The notes beneath the pieces are model-generated. The model had not been told where the DNA came from. It was given only the letters and a program-made list of their open reading frames with translations, and ran no database searches. Of a DNA stretch of 64,000 nt, positions 12,900 through 23,223 are shown in pieces (position 1 is the first letter of the stretch; each line of letters begins with the position of its first letter). The DNA is taken from NCBI GenBank assembly GCA_029216955.1, contig JANAVB010042304.1, positions 1 through 64,000 of the forward strand, read 5' to 3'. The translations under genes and the position numbers were made by a program. The stretch comes from Iris pallida (Eukaryota; Streptophyta; Magnoliopsida; Asparagales; Iridaceae).

Positions 12900-13510
12900 A
12901 GTGTGAGCGTGAAGGGAAATTCACGCACGCTCAAGTGAGCGTGAAAAGGTGACAAGAAATCTACGCATGCAAGGATGTGCATGACTAAAAATACACGCAC
13001 GCTCATGGATGTGTGCGTGACTAAAAATACACGCACGCTCATGAGAACGTTAGCGTGACTAAAAATACACGCACGCTCATGAGAACGTCAGCGTGACTAA
13101 AAATACACGCACGCTCATGAGAACGTTAGCGTGACTAAAAATACACGCACGCTCATGAGAACGTTAGCGTGACTAAAAATACACGCACGCTCTGAGAACG
13201 TTAGCGTGACTAAAAATACACGCACGCTCATGAGAACGTCAGCGTGACTAAAAATACACGCACGCTCATGAGAATGTTAGCGTGACTAAAAATACACGCA
13301 CGCTCATGAGAACGTCAGCGTGACTAAAAATACACGCACGCTCATGAGAACGTTAGCGTGACTAAAAATACACGCACGCTCATGAGAACGTTAGCGTGAC
13401 TAAAAATACACGCTAACATGTAAGAACATGAGCGTGACTCAAAATCCACGCAGACACGTAGAGACGTGTGCGTGACTAAAAATACACGCAGCCACGTAAG
13501 AACGTGTGCG
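12900..13510 (-). repeat. 38-bp tandem array inside the interrupted solo LTR
   Basis: About ten near-perfect 38-bp units (core from about 13021 to 13420) flanked by degenerate ones. Each unit carries agcgtgac, then ctaaaaata, then cacgcacgct, so gcgtg and cacgc can pair as a short stem. It lies about 0.3 kb downstream of the LTR TATA box, in the presumed transcribed R/U5 part. The open frame across it is a by-product of the array. Confidence 0.9.
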
Positions 13511-13821
13511 TGACTCAGCCTTCGTCCCAAGCCAGAAAACGAAGTTCCCAGCCGGAAGACACGCTAAGTTGGGAGATCAAAACCCATGAACAGCCGAAAA
13601 TGTAACAACTTAGATCTAGAGAAAACCAGCCGCAGAAATCAAAAATGCCAAGCACTAAACTCTCTCAGGATCATGAGAGGAAGAGTAATGATCCATAAAA
13701 ATGGATGAAGGAGAAGCAAGATTGCACTTGCCTTCTCCTGCTGCTGGTAGGTGGAGAGTGATGAGAGGAAGAAGAAGTAATGGTGAGAATGAGTAATGAA
13801 GAGAGAGAAGGAGGCAAAAGC

Positions 13822-13829
13822 TTTAAATA
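13822..13829 (-). promoter_or_regulatory. TATA box of the interrupted solo LTR
   Basis: tatttaaa on the minus strand, about 280 nt from the LTR start. It is followed by a CT-rich stretch (ctctctcttcattactc), typical of a plant TATA promoter and leader. The same arrangement is seen in the three related LTRs. Confidence 0.6.
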
Positions 13830-14732
13830 GGAAGGGTGGTGGTAGGTGGGAGTTGTGGGCCGGGTTTGACCACCATGAACCCGAAAATCCTCCATGGCCG
13901 AACCCAATAAGACTAAAGCAGAGAATAAAAGCAGGAAATAAATGCAGAAAATAAATTGCGGGTAATAAAATTGCAGGAAATAAATTGCGGGTAATAAAAT
14001 AACATAAAATTAAAGGAATTTAAATACAGGCTAATACATGATAAATACTAAATAAATACTTATGAGTTGTACATGTATAAAAATACGCATTCCGGGAACG
14101 GGGAGTGACAGTTAGGGTTGAAGATATTCGGGTTCGGACTTGGGCTCGGGTTAAAATATTTGAACCCGATCAAAAATCGGGTTGGGCTTGGGTTCATGTG
14201 TTGGGTAACCCGAAGAACCCGAAACCCGACATATATATAATTTATATATATATATATTGTTTCATACTACTTAAATAAAAAGTTTAAACTATAATTTTTT
14301 TCACCCAAACTCTTCAATTCCTTGTCCTAAATCTCATTTCAGTTTTATTTTGTAATGATTGAGGCTTGATTGCTACTTGATTATGCATTTAATATTACTC
14401 TTGTTTAAAATTATTTCAAATATCATATTAGACACTACAACAAAAAAGTGTTTTAACGACACTCAAAAAGTGTCGTTAATGACTTTCCATGGCACTTTTA
14501 TAGTGCTGTCTAGAGGGGGTGTCATAGAAAGTTTTTTACTTTCAACGACACTCGATAAGCGTCATGTAATAACTTTATGACGACATTTTTTGAATGTCAT
14601 GTAATGCTTATTCCACAGCACTTTACTGATGTCGTGTTAACATACTTCAATGTCAGTTCATAAGTGTCGTCAAACTTATGACACTTTGTAAATGTCATCT
14701 AAAAATATTCTATAACATTTAATAAATGTCGT

Positions 14733-14733
<1 letters not shown>

Positions 14734-14796
<63 letters not shown>
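14734..14796. repeat. (AT)n microsatellite in the CACTA element
   Basis: About 31 uninterrupted AT units next to the left subterminal repeats. Confidence 0.95.
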
Positions 14797-14800
<4 letters not shown>

Positions 14801-14994
14801 ACCAAAACCATCTTCAACAAAAATAAAACTTTAATGTGCCAAAAGTAATATATTAAACAAGTTCCAACCCATACAATGTCAGTAAAAAGTTACAAAAATA
14901 TAATATTCAACTTGTTTAAGAGTAACAAAGTCTATTACATAATAAGAAAGTCCTAGTACTACTTCTTAGCGTCCACCTTCTTCGAACATCAAAC

Positions 14995-15213
14995 TCAAAC
15001 CTTCTCCTTTATTATTTCAAAACTTGCAATTGTATCAGCAGTAACTTCTTCACATAATTTTGCTTCACATAATAGTTTCAGACACTCCAATCCATATCTA
15101 TCAGCTGCTGCCAATAAGTGTTGCACCATGTTTGTAGATATGGCCATTGAAACTGATCCAATAAGTTCATGTACATCAGGTAAAACATCTGAGTATATAT
15201 AGAGGAGCATTGC
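14995..15213 (-). pseudogene. Captured MATH-BTB (BPM) fragment, later exon
   Basis: A tttcag acceptor precedes GCAATGCTCC at 15213. The reading continues LYIYSDVLPDVHELIG...NMVQHLLAAADRYGLECLKLLCEAKLCEEV and stops at 14995. This is the C-terminal half of the BTB/POZ fold plus the start of the following helices of plant BPM proteins, which are CUL3 E3-ligase substrate adaptors. In the family the sequence continues with a helical region. Here it diverges after the Glu-Glu-Val and ends in FEIIKEKV, so the fragment is truncated. It follows the exon at 16122-16473 in compatible phase. Confidence 0.8.
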
Positions 15214-15259
15214 CTGAAATAAACAAAGAGTCTCCATAACAAGTTGGACAAACAAAGCT

Positions 15260-16120
15260 ATAAATGATCAATAAATAAATGTAGAAAAATAATATGGTTA
15301 AAAGCATGTCTGCAACATGGAGGCACTAGACATTGACATATCAAGAAAATATCCATTTTATTTTCTACTTTTAATCTATCACATGAAATGGCACTCTTGC
15401 AGTGCCTTCTGATGTCTTGATATGATATTATCGCTTGTTCCACTATACTCCATGTCAAAAACAATAACCAAGAGGTAAATCTTAAAAAATCTATGCTCTG
15501 CTCAGCCTCAGGATGAGTTCAGGGCAATCTAGATACTAAATCCAGTCATTAGATAAAAAAAGCTAACAAATTTCAAGTACTAATCATATAACTTCTAGTT
15601 GGAATTGCCACTGTATCAGGAATATATAGCTCCCCAAGTGTATATATTTGTAAAATATTTTATTGTAGTCATAGAATATTCATCTAAGGAATTATAAAAG
15701 GTGAAAGTAAGGTTGCTTGACCCACACAATGTAACAAGTACAAATATGAAGATATGTCTATATTTTATGGGGTTACCGAAAAGAATGCTCGACACATGAA
15801 ACATAACAGGTACAAATATTAAGATTTATGTGTATATTCCCGTAGGGGGTGAGGTTGGCATGCATGGGGACTGGTTGGGGGATGGAAGAAGGTATTAGCA
15901 AATATAGCTAGAATAATAGCTCAATGCTTATTTTGATGTTGAAAGAGATTTTACAAAAGCATTTTATTTTTATCACATTGACGTGAAGAATTTATATTGC
16001 AAAAGACAAAATTAAGATTCGGTTGACAACATGAACGATGGTCTTTAACATTCAAGCTGACAAAGTGAAATATAAAGAAACATGGATAAATAAGCTAAAT
16101 CATAAGTTCCTGTTATAATT
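15260..16120. other. Non-coding DNA between captured exons in CACTA
   Basis: A/T-rich sequence between the two BPM exons, best read as the captured intron. Short open frames in it show no recognisable domain. Confidence 0.5.
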
Positions 16121-16121
16121 A

Positions 16122-16473
16122 CCTTGAAGACAGGAGGCTCCACAACTTTAACCACAATCTTGTCCATGTTTGGATTTCCAATAAGCCCAAAGAATTGTGC
16201 TTTGAACACTAGCGAACGAGCAACAAGTATCAACTTATGCGCCATGAAAGTTTCATCACCGACTACAAAAACAATATCAGAACCAATGCCAGATTTTAGC
16301 AAGCCTTCAAGACAATTACCCATATCAGGAGGTGGTACCGAAATGGTAAACTGCCTTGGTGTTTCAACACGGCTTCTAACTACTCCTACTGTGCAGTTCA
16401 TGATTAAGCAATCATCCTTGAGATAGTCTGAGGTCTCTAAGGAGGTTCTTCTATAAAACCGCTTGTAACCCCT
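16122..16473 (-). pseudogene. Captured MATH-BTB (BPM) fragment, MATH end and BTB start
   Basis: The frame reads GYKRFYRRTSLETSDYLKDD then CLIMNCTVGVVRSRVE, the C-terminal end of a MATH domain. It continues through a linker into GIGSDIVFVVGDETFMAHKL and FGLIGNPNMDKIVV, the N-terminal half of a BTB/POZ domain. Exon edges look real: an acceptor AG precedes GGGTTACAAG near 16473, and GTAATTATAA follows GTCTTCAAG near 16122. The MATH N-terminus is missing, so the capture is partial. Plant BPM proteins link CUL3 to targets such as HD-ZIP and AP2/ERF factors. Some changes (for example RGYKRFY where WGYKRFF is usual) suggest relaxed constraint. Confidence 0.82.
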
Positions 16474-16899
16474 GAAGACCAAAAGATAAATCAATTGTTA
16501 ATTAGTAAATTTAACTAAAGAGAGAGTGCATGAATAGCGTATGAAATTGGAGAAGTAGATAATATAGTTTGACAAAAGAAACCATAATCATAACATAATA
16601 TCCACAACCATAATATAATATCCATTTGTGTTATGTTCTGAGCTAATTTCTGCAATCAAAACATAATATCATGTTATCGCATAAAATAGAAAGAATTGTA
16701 TGATCTTGTCCCAGCATAGATAATCTTAAAAGCAAACCAGGCAAATCGGTGCAATTTGCTCAGATTAATGAGCCTACACTTTGCATTAGACACAAAAGCA
16801 AAGTATATACGGGAAATATTACCTTTGTACCTCCATGAAGTGATTTAAAATAAAACCAACAAATTGTCTGAACTGAAGAATAAATGCCATATGAAGCTA

Positions 16900-16975
16900 C
16901 TACTCATATAATTCACTTTTCAGTCGCAAAGCTTCCTCCCAGTCATCCACTTCCCTATCAGCAACAATATGTCCC
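16900..16975 (-). pseudogene. Unidentified captured terminal exon in CACTA
   Basis: A ttttttag acceptor is followed by 76 nt reading GHIVADREVDDWEEALRLKS and ELYE, then TAG. The sequence is acidic and helical-looking, unlike the surrounding A/T-rich filler. I do not recognise the family. It joins in phase with the 40-nt exon-like block at 17618-17657, supporting capture from one spliced gene. Confidence 0.45.
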
Positions 16976-17617
16976 CTAAAAAAATTGTGCTTTTACCGTA
17001 TTAATGCACTTTTCTGAAACATTAGTAGTTACATAGATTATATTCAGGATGATAAGAACTCAATTGAAAAAAAAAATTCCTGGCCTGGATGAAAACCTTT
17101 TGGTTAACCTTTTATAAAGTTGATGAAATCATTTAATGCTTTCTATAGAGTATCCTATACCAGAAATGTATTCTCAAATGGAATCATAAAGAAATATACC
17201 TAGGATGCAGTTCTAATCCTAGCATTATGAGAAGTAGTTCAGCAAGAAACCTTAAGCCTAACAGATTCAAGTTTGTGGAGTGTTCCTTGAAAATTTTGAT
17301 TTACAAATAATCAACCATTTTCCACATGTTTGGCTACAAAGGCCAAAAAAATTTATACACCAACAAATTTAGAGAATCAAATAAAACCCAAGTACTGTGA
17401 AACTTAACAAACATTAACTAAAATAAAATATTATGTCTTTGTTGTCATTGTTGGACTTTTATACATGTGTTATCAACATTAACAGCTTTATGATGCAAAA
17501 ATGAGAAAGGTTCCATATTTAGGCGACCTTGCTCATGCGTAGCAGTAAAAAAATCTTAAAGAACCATATAAATGATTCAATGCTACCAAAGGAATTGATA
17601 TGATAACATGTATATAC

Positions 17618-17657
17618 CCATTTCTGAAGTGTTCTTCTCCCCAAATTCTTGAGCAAC
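17618..17657 (-). pseudogene. Unidentified captured mini-exon in CACTA
   Basis: 40 nt between a gttgtag acceptor and a gtatat donor. In the phase that joins the 16900-16975 exon it reads CSRIWGEEHFRN. Recognition is by splice signals and phase only; no family is assigned. Confidence 0.35.
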
Positions 17658-17659
17658 CT

Positions 17660-19490
17660 ACAACACCAGGAAGAAATAAATGAGTTTAATTGAATAGTTC
17701 CAAAATATCCACTCTGGATTACGTGCGCAAAAAAAAAACAGATCACTAGATGAATCAATATTAAAAATGTAGTTGATAGAAAAATGGTGCAGCAATCATG
17801 GTTTTATGGTGGCACCAAGTACCACATGGTTTTATGATAGTCAAGTACGATCATGGTCTGGTTGCTAGTGAATTAAAAATTACAACAATCAGATCAGTTC
17901 TTTTAAGTTTTAACCAAGCCACATTAACCAGCATTTATTCCAGATTTGAATTCAAACAAGAAGTGTTTTCCCGTATCTTGTGTACAATTTAGGCTACCCA
18001 GGTTCAACTAAAGCAGTAGTAGGTTGGCTAGTTAAACCATATAAAAAATGGAGGGTTGACAGGTTTAAGTGGTCTAAAATGAGCACACATGGAAAGTTAA
18101 TGGTTAGAACTTAGAAGAGCACCTAAACCATTTAATCATGTTGGAGTGGACATTCGTCACTTTGTTATTAAACAAGACTTTTAATGCTATTTTTTTACTA
18201 CTACCATCAAGTTTACTTAAACCAATAAACTTAAATAAGACGTGAGCTCACATGACACCCTTCTTTAATCTCTCATCCCATTCTCACAAATGATTTGTAT
18301 GAAAATAAGACACAAAAGTAACAAGAGGTGAGTACTTTTCTACTTATTCTGGCAATAGAATTAGTGACAGGGAAGATATTTTCCTGCTAAGCAAAAGCAC
18401 AAGTTAGTGGATTTTAGGTTCTGGGTTAAGAGTTTTCTTTTTGCCCCTATTTTTTAGTAAACTTAGGATGTTACATTTGTTGTATCATGCAGGATTCAAA
18501 CCTAAGAAGTCATAAATCCTGATGCTACCAAATTAAAAAAAATCCAAAACCCAAAGCATGAAGACCTATTATAGAGTTTCCGAAAAGCAGAACAGTAATT
18601 GGACAACTTCCTTCTACACTATCAGTTGTATCTTGTCACGTCGTCCCTAATCCTGATGCCCTGGGATTCGTCGAACTATCATGATCGAGAGCATTCTACA
18701 TGTTTATAGCTGAATACATACAACAAGTTGGCTACCAATTTGTATCAAAACTTCCATCCATAACTTTACAATTGAATATATAACCTACATAGTGCATTTA
18801 GCTCTATGAATACTTGTACTACTAAATTAGGAAGGGCAACAACAACTCCTGTTGGAATGAATATAAATCGTAGAAAGTTGTTACATTAACTAAAAATAAT
18901 AATACAATCCCACATCATGATTAACAACACAAGTCAGGTCCTAGCTTAAGAATGGATACAACATATCCATAATTCTGGATTTTATCCAAGACTTTACAAT
19001 TGAATATATGACACATTTACAATTGAATAAGCCAAAATAAAAAATGAACCTCTACTGGATTCATGTATTCCATGTGTTTCTAAATGTAATTTAGTTGTCC
19101 ACAATAGATTTTATCTCAATTAATTCTTACAGACCTATAAGCTGAAAGGCCCTGTGCTTTGGAAGCAGTTATTTCTTTCAATCAGCTATTGAACCGATCG
19201 ATAGCTTCCAAACCACATCATAAATTATTAGATTCTTAGATCAAAAAAGCCAACAACTAAAAAGAAACTTGTAAACAACTAATTTTAACTCCACTTTCAC
19301 AGTCAATCGATCATAAACTGAGAGCCGAACGAATCTAAATTCTCCAAAAAAACCCTAAAAAAGATTTAGAAAATAAAAAAATGGGGATAACTATTCCAAT
19401 ATGATCTGATCTTTCACAAGGGAATCGAATCAAATAGAACCCTAAAAGAAACAAAGAAAGTAAGAAAAAATTGAAGGAGATAAACAATTA
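17660..19490. other. Non-coding internal DNA of the CACTA element
   Basis: A/T-rich, with no domain or repeat structure that I can name. It may be intronic to the captured gene whose first exon lies at about 19.5 kb. Confidence 0.4.
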
Positions 19491-19491
19491 C

Positions 19492-19584
19492 CTGATGCTG
19501 TTGCCATGGTGGTTCATTAGAGAAACACTAAAGAGTCTGCCGTCCCTCTGGCAAACCCTAACTTCTTCTTCTTTTCCTTCTTAC

Positions 19585-19631
<47 letters not shown>

Positions 19632-19720
19632 TGTGTTGGTTGTAACACAGCGCCAATTTGTGAGCAAAAGACAGTCCATAAAAAATGGAAAAAAAAAGGG
19701 TAAAGAAGAAGAGAGAGTTT
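19492..19720 (-). pseudogene. Captured 5' UTR and start-codon exon in CACTA
   Basis: On the minus strand a GA/CT microsatellite leader and ttagggtttgcc (typical of plant 5' UTRs) lead to ATGGCAACAGCATCAG at 19507-19492, followed by GTAATTG (donor). It looks like exon 1 of a plant gene encoding MATAS at its start. It may belong with the mini-exons at 17.6 and 16.9 kb. Any promoter carried with it could drive the downstream BPM pieces. Confidence 0.4.
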
Positions 19721-20872
19721 AGAAAAAATTAGAAAAAGTAAGAGAGGAGGGGTTATCGGGGATGCAGCGCCCAAATTTTGGAAAAGAGCGGCAAAATGAA
19801 AAAAAATATGGAAAATAAAATTTGGTATAACACTTTAAAAGTGTTGTGTTTAATATATAATAATATACGACATTTTAAAGTGGTCTTAGAAGTGTCGTTG
19901 AATTTATTTTTATGACATTTTTTGAAAAGTGTCATAGATAATGATAAATATTTAGTTACAACGACACATTTTGGTAGAGTGTCATCACTAAACAAATTTT
20001 ATGACACTTATTTAGAAAGTGTCGTAGAAAAAGTGTCGTTATTAATCTATTTTGTTGTAGTGAGAGTCCGATAAACCCGATGGACCCGACCCAACCCGAT
20101 CCTCCGGGCTTGGCCTTGGGCTTCATATGTTGAACCCGAAGTCGGGTCGGGCTTGGGCTTGGGCTAGGCTTATGATCTATCGGGTTAGGCTCGGGTTGAC
20201 CTCAAACCCGACCCAACCCGCCCGAGTTGCACCCCTACCTTAGGATCAAGCACTATGTAGTTCTCCTAATCCTAAGTACTAACTAATTACAAAAAACTAC
20301 AAATATGTAGTAGTAATTTAGGGTAGGGTTCAGGGTAGGGTTACAGGACAGAGGGAGTGTGGGACTATACAAGTATGTAGTAGTAACTACAGTGGGAGTG
20401 TGGGACTATACAAAATTATAAAGCACAGATTTACAGGATAGTGGGTAGGGTAGTGATTCAGGGTATTATAGGATTACAGGGCAGAGGGTAGGGCGGGTAG
20501 GACGGGTACCTGGATAATTGTACTAGGGTAACAGAATAAAACCCTTATCCTACCCTAATTCCAAGAGGGTAAGGGTAGGGCTTGCCCTCCTAGGGTAGAG
20601 GGTACCCGTGGGCACCTGAGGGTACAGGGTATCCGACTAGGGTAGAGGGTATCAGGGCAAAATCGCCAGCCCTAGCTGCTGCCACCGCTGGCGTGAAGAG
20701 GAAGGGAGACGGGAGGGGGTAATGCAGCCGGAAGAGGGGTGAGATGGAACAATCGGTGGGAGGGAGGATGGGGAGAAAGGGGAGGATAATTTGGTCTTTT
20801 TTTTGCTTTAGGAATCAACTTATATTTTATAAAGTTTAGGGTATCAAGTTGAAATTTAGGTAAAATTTTATT

Positions 20873-22640
20873 TTTTCATGTTTTCGTGAATATATAATAT
20901 TTTTGGGGAAAAAAAAAAAAGAAAACCTGAAAGAAAGAAAAAAAAAATTTTGAGTAGCACCTCACTTGGTTTACCCATATTCAAAGTGCACCCCACCAAA
21001 TTACCTGTAAGACACCCTCCACTTTTGACAGTTTTCGTCCTTCGCTAACGGTCAATTCCTTTGACCCAATTTTTTTGGGGACAAAAATGTCCTCTTCTTC
21101 CCCACGAAACCTCCCCCTACACAAGACTCCAACCCCCCAACACCCCCCACGCCGAGGAGCCCCCTCCTCCTCCAACCCCCCTGCCCGTCGCAACTGCCGC
21201 CGCCGCTGCTGCTGCCACCGCCATCGTTGCAGCCGCCCCTCCCCTCCCCACCCTCCCCCCGTGTCGAGGAGCCCCCTCCTCCCCACCCTCCCACTCGTCG
21301 TTGCTACCACTGTCGACGGCAGCGGGAGGAGGAGAAGCGGCGGGGGCAGCGGGCACGGGCGCGGAGTGGGAGGAAGAGCAGCGGCAGGGGCAGCGGCAGC
21401 GGGCGTCGGAGCGAGGGCGGTGGGGGAGCGGTGGTTGTGATGGTGATGTTGGTTTTGGTGACGGAGAGGGATTAGGGTTTGGGTTTGGTGAGGGAGAAAA
21501 CGAGAGTATTTTCGTCAAAAAAATTCGGTCAATGTGATTAACCGTCAGCTATGAACGGTTTCCGTCAAAAGTGGGAGGTGTCTTACGTTATGATAATTGG
21601 ATGGGATACACCTTGAATATAGATAAACCAAGTGGGATGCTACTCAAATTTTTTCAAAAAAACAGAAAATTGGTTCCAAAGAAATGTCTAAAGGTCGAGG
21701 AAGAAGTTTTAAAAAATTATAACACAAAATACATAATGCCAAATCTGAACCCTTGATCACCTTTCTAATACTATTTTTGTGCATGCACATATGTATAGAA
21801 AGCACTGTGGTTATAATTGAAAAAATTGGCTCTGCGAAAATTATAACTATTGTGTACAAATCTGATAGCGACAGTGGTTATAATGGAACAAATGGTTAGA
21901 ATTTTCACAAGACAAAAATGACATATAACAATGGTTATAATTTAACAAGTGGTTATACCAAATATGACAGTGCATGCACATATTCCGTCAGTCCGAATGG
22001 CAGAATGTATTTTGTGTTATAATTTTTTTAAATTTGTTTCTCCTCTTTTTATTTTTTATAAATTTCTTTCATACGAAAAATATTTTTGAAAAAAACATTC
22101 TTAAAAAATTGAAAAAATGAAAAAAAACTAAAAGATAAATAGCAAAAAAAAAATCATAAAGAACTGAAAAAGGAAAAAAAACTGGGAAAAAGGAAAAAAA
22201 AATATTATTTAAAAAATGAAAGAATAAAAAAAATAAAAAACAAGAAAAATAATATTAAAATAGAGTATAGGAAAAATAAAACATATTTATAAAGACAGAA
22301 AAAAATAAAAATCCACATATCCTTATGGGATTGGAATCCCAGCGATAAATTGTTTATTTGCATATTTCCAATTTTCAAGAACAAATTTTTATAGTCTAAA
22401 TCAGACATCCTAAAATTGTTCGGAATGAAAAATAAAAAAAAGAAATATCGCGTATCAAACGTCCCTAAAAATGATCTTCCAAATATCCTTCCCGGGAGTG
22501 TGGTTAAATTGGTCTTAAACTCTTAATTGGTTCCTATGGCTTTTATAACATTTTTGCGATTTTCATCCCCTGATAAATTCCTTATCATGGTTGATGACAC
22601 AGATATACCAACATTTTGACTTCTTAAGAGTATAACCAAC
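20873..22640. repeat. Unclassified AT-rich repeat, copy A
   Basis: Shares a long run of ordered motifs with copy B (35811-36115 plus 61665-62410): gtgaatatataat, gaaaacctgaaa, gaagttttaaaaaattataac, ggttataattgaa, ttggctctgcgaaaatt and ttccttatcatggttgatga. Split by a MULE-like MITE. No coding capacity or clear terminal repeats are visible. The mobile-element class is unknown. Confidence 0.6.
20945..21655. mobile_element. MULE-like MITE 2 with GC-rich core
   Basis: About 95-bp terminal inverted repeats: gagtagcacctcacttggtt at the left matches, inverted, aaccaagtgggatgctactc at the right. The inverted phrases about ccacttttgac also match. The core (21070-21470) is strongly GC-rich with CCG/CTG/GGC runs that open in all frames, so those frames are not evidence of genes. 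The element interrupts AT-rich repeat copy A. Its TSD is hidden by flanking A runs. Confidence 0.75.
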
Positions 22641-22900
22641 ACTCAAATAATAAGGTGCCAATATTTCTAGGATTAATACACCACAGTGAGGGAAAAATAA
22701 AAATAAAAATCCTTCTATGAAAATCTAACTATTTGTCTACAAAGTACTTAGCTATAGAATTTTGATACACTGGGCACAATTAAGGAGGAGGAATAATTTA
22801 CTGACTAATTATGTGTAAATTTCCAAGTAGTGATGGACATAACATCTGAATACATAATCTTCTTGTGCAGTAGTTTTGGACTGGAATAATGCCAAGCTAT
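22641..22900. other. Unassigned A/T-rich DNA
   Basis: No gene, repeat boundary or structured motif recognised. Confidence 0.4.
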
Positions 22901-23214
22901 GGGCTCGTTTGGTTTGCGGAATCATCAGGTTGAAAAAATAAAGTGATTACTTTCCTATGTTTGGGTATTAAAAGAATTGAGGAGGAAAGAAAAATGATTC
23001 TCAATGGAATGAAAATTAGGAGGAAAAGTGATTCCATCAATCAAAACAAGGAATCACTTTCCCACATTGAAGTATTCACTTTCATTTCCAAATTCCTTGG
23101 CATTACCAAACATCGGAAAGAAAAATCAATAAAAAAATTAATTTAAAAAAAAAAAAAAGCAAATGTCAAGGAATTGATTTTCTCTCTCTTCCATTCCGCG
23201 AACCAAATGATCCC
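22901..23214. mobile_element. MITE of the GGGCTCGTTTGGTT type, copy 1
   Basis: The left end gggctcgtttggtttgcgga and right end ttccgcgaaccaaatgatcc form an imperfect ~20-bp inverted repeat. The interior is palindromic-like (ggaaagtgattac / aatcactttcc). A second copy lies at 35356-35672. The TSD is unresolved because another element inserted at its right edge. No superfamily is claimed. Confidence 0.7.
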
Positions 23215-23223
23215 TTAAAGAAA

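Larger units (their letters stand above)
2538..14110 (-). mobile_element. Solo LTR (~3.1 kb), interrupted by a Ty3 element
   Basis: The sequence runs from tgtcacgcctcag to gggagtgaca (TG...CA) with a perfect 5-bp duplication gttag at 2533-2537 and 14111-14115. Without the inner Ty3 element (4031-12529) it is about 3.07 kb. That matches the LTRs at 42722-45689, 52947-56115 and 58681-61567. No internal domain or second LTR is present, so this is a solo LTR left by recombination. Sense orientation is minus: a tatttaaa TATA box (13822-13829, read on minus) is followed by a CT-rich leader. Confidence 0.85.
14433..20062. mobile_element. CACTA (CMC) transposon with captured gene fragments
   Basis: The left end CACTACAACAAAA and right end TTTTGTTGTAGTG are perfect 13-bp inverted repeats. 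The 3-bp duplication aga (14430-14432, 20063-20065) has the size expected for CACTA elements. Subterminal regions (14445-14720, 19830-20045) carry many gtgtcgt/acgacac phrases in both orientations, the usual transposase-binding arrays. No transposase is seen, so it is non-autonomous. The middle (about 14990-19720) holds plant gene exons on the minus strand. Confidence 0.93.
2471..20237. mobile_element. hAT-type MITE 2, TSD ccttagga, inside hAT MITE 1
   Basis: The left end taggggtacaactcgggcg pairs with the right end cgcccgagttgcaccccta. A perfect 8-bp duplication ccttagga flanks it at 2463-2470 and 20238-20245. Its own DNA is 2471-2537, 14116-14429 and 20066-20237, full of cccgaaccc/gggttcggg phrases and one AT run. 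It has no coding capacity. It hosts the interrupted solo LTR and the CACTA element. Confidence 0.88.
2055..20674. mobile_element. hAT-type MITE 1, TSD gctgctgc
   Basis: The ends are taggggtggcgat and, inverted, tagggctggcgat: terminal inverted repeats with one mismatch in 13. A perfect 8-bp duplication, gctgctgc, flanks the element at 2047-2054 and 20675-20682. An 8-bp TSD with TAGGG termini is diagnostic of hAT elements. The element's own sequence is 2055-2470 and 20246-20674, rich in gggta runs; the rest is later insertions. No transposase is present, so it is non-autonomous. Confidence 0.85.
1831..20868. mobile_element. Mutator-like MITE, split by later insertions
   Basis: The left arm (about 1831-2054) begins taaattttaggctaaattt. 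It mirrors, inverted, the right arm (about 20683-20868), which ends gaaatttaggtaaaatttta. Both arms share inverted phrases meaning 'caac(a/t)tgata(t/c)cctaaact', and both turn GC-rich towards the middle, as in the MULE-like MITE at 23224-23837. The arms would be contiguous if the hAT element at 2055-20674 were removed. The outer TSD could not be resolved in the A/T-rich flanks. Family assignment is by TIR style only. Confidence 0.55.

Noticed and set aside
12994..13440. CRISPR-like array of 38-bp repeats
   Set aside because: Contiguous tandem repeats without unique spacers, inside a plant LTR.
20460..20674. gggtagggtag runs as an interstitial telomere
   Set aside because: Same hAT MITE as 2055-2470 (right arm); not a telomeric repeat unit.
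21052..21537. Overlapping Pro-, Ala- and Gly-rich open frames as a protein gene
   Set aside because: Open in nearly all frames because of GC-rich triplet-like sequence inside a MULE-like MITE; no domain.
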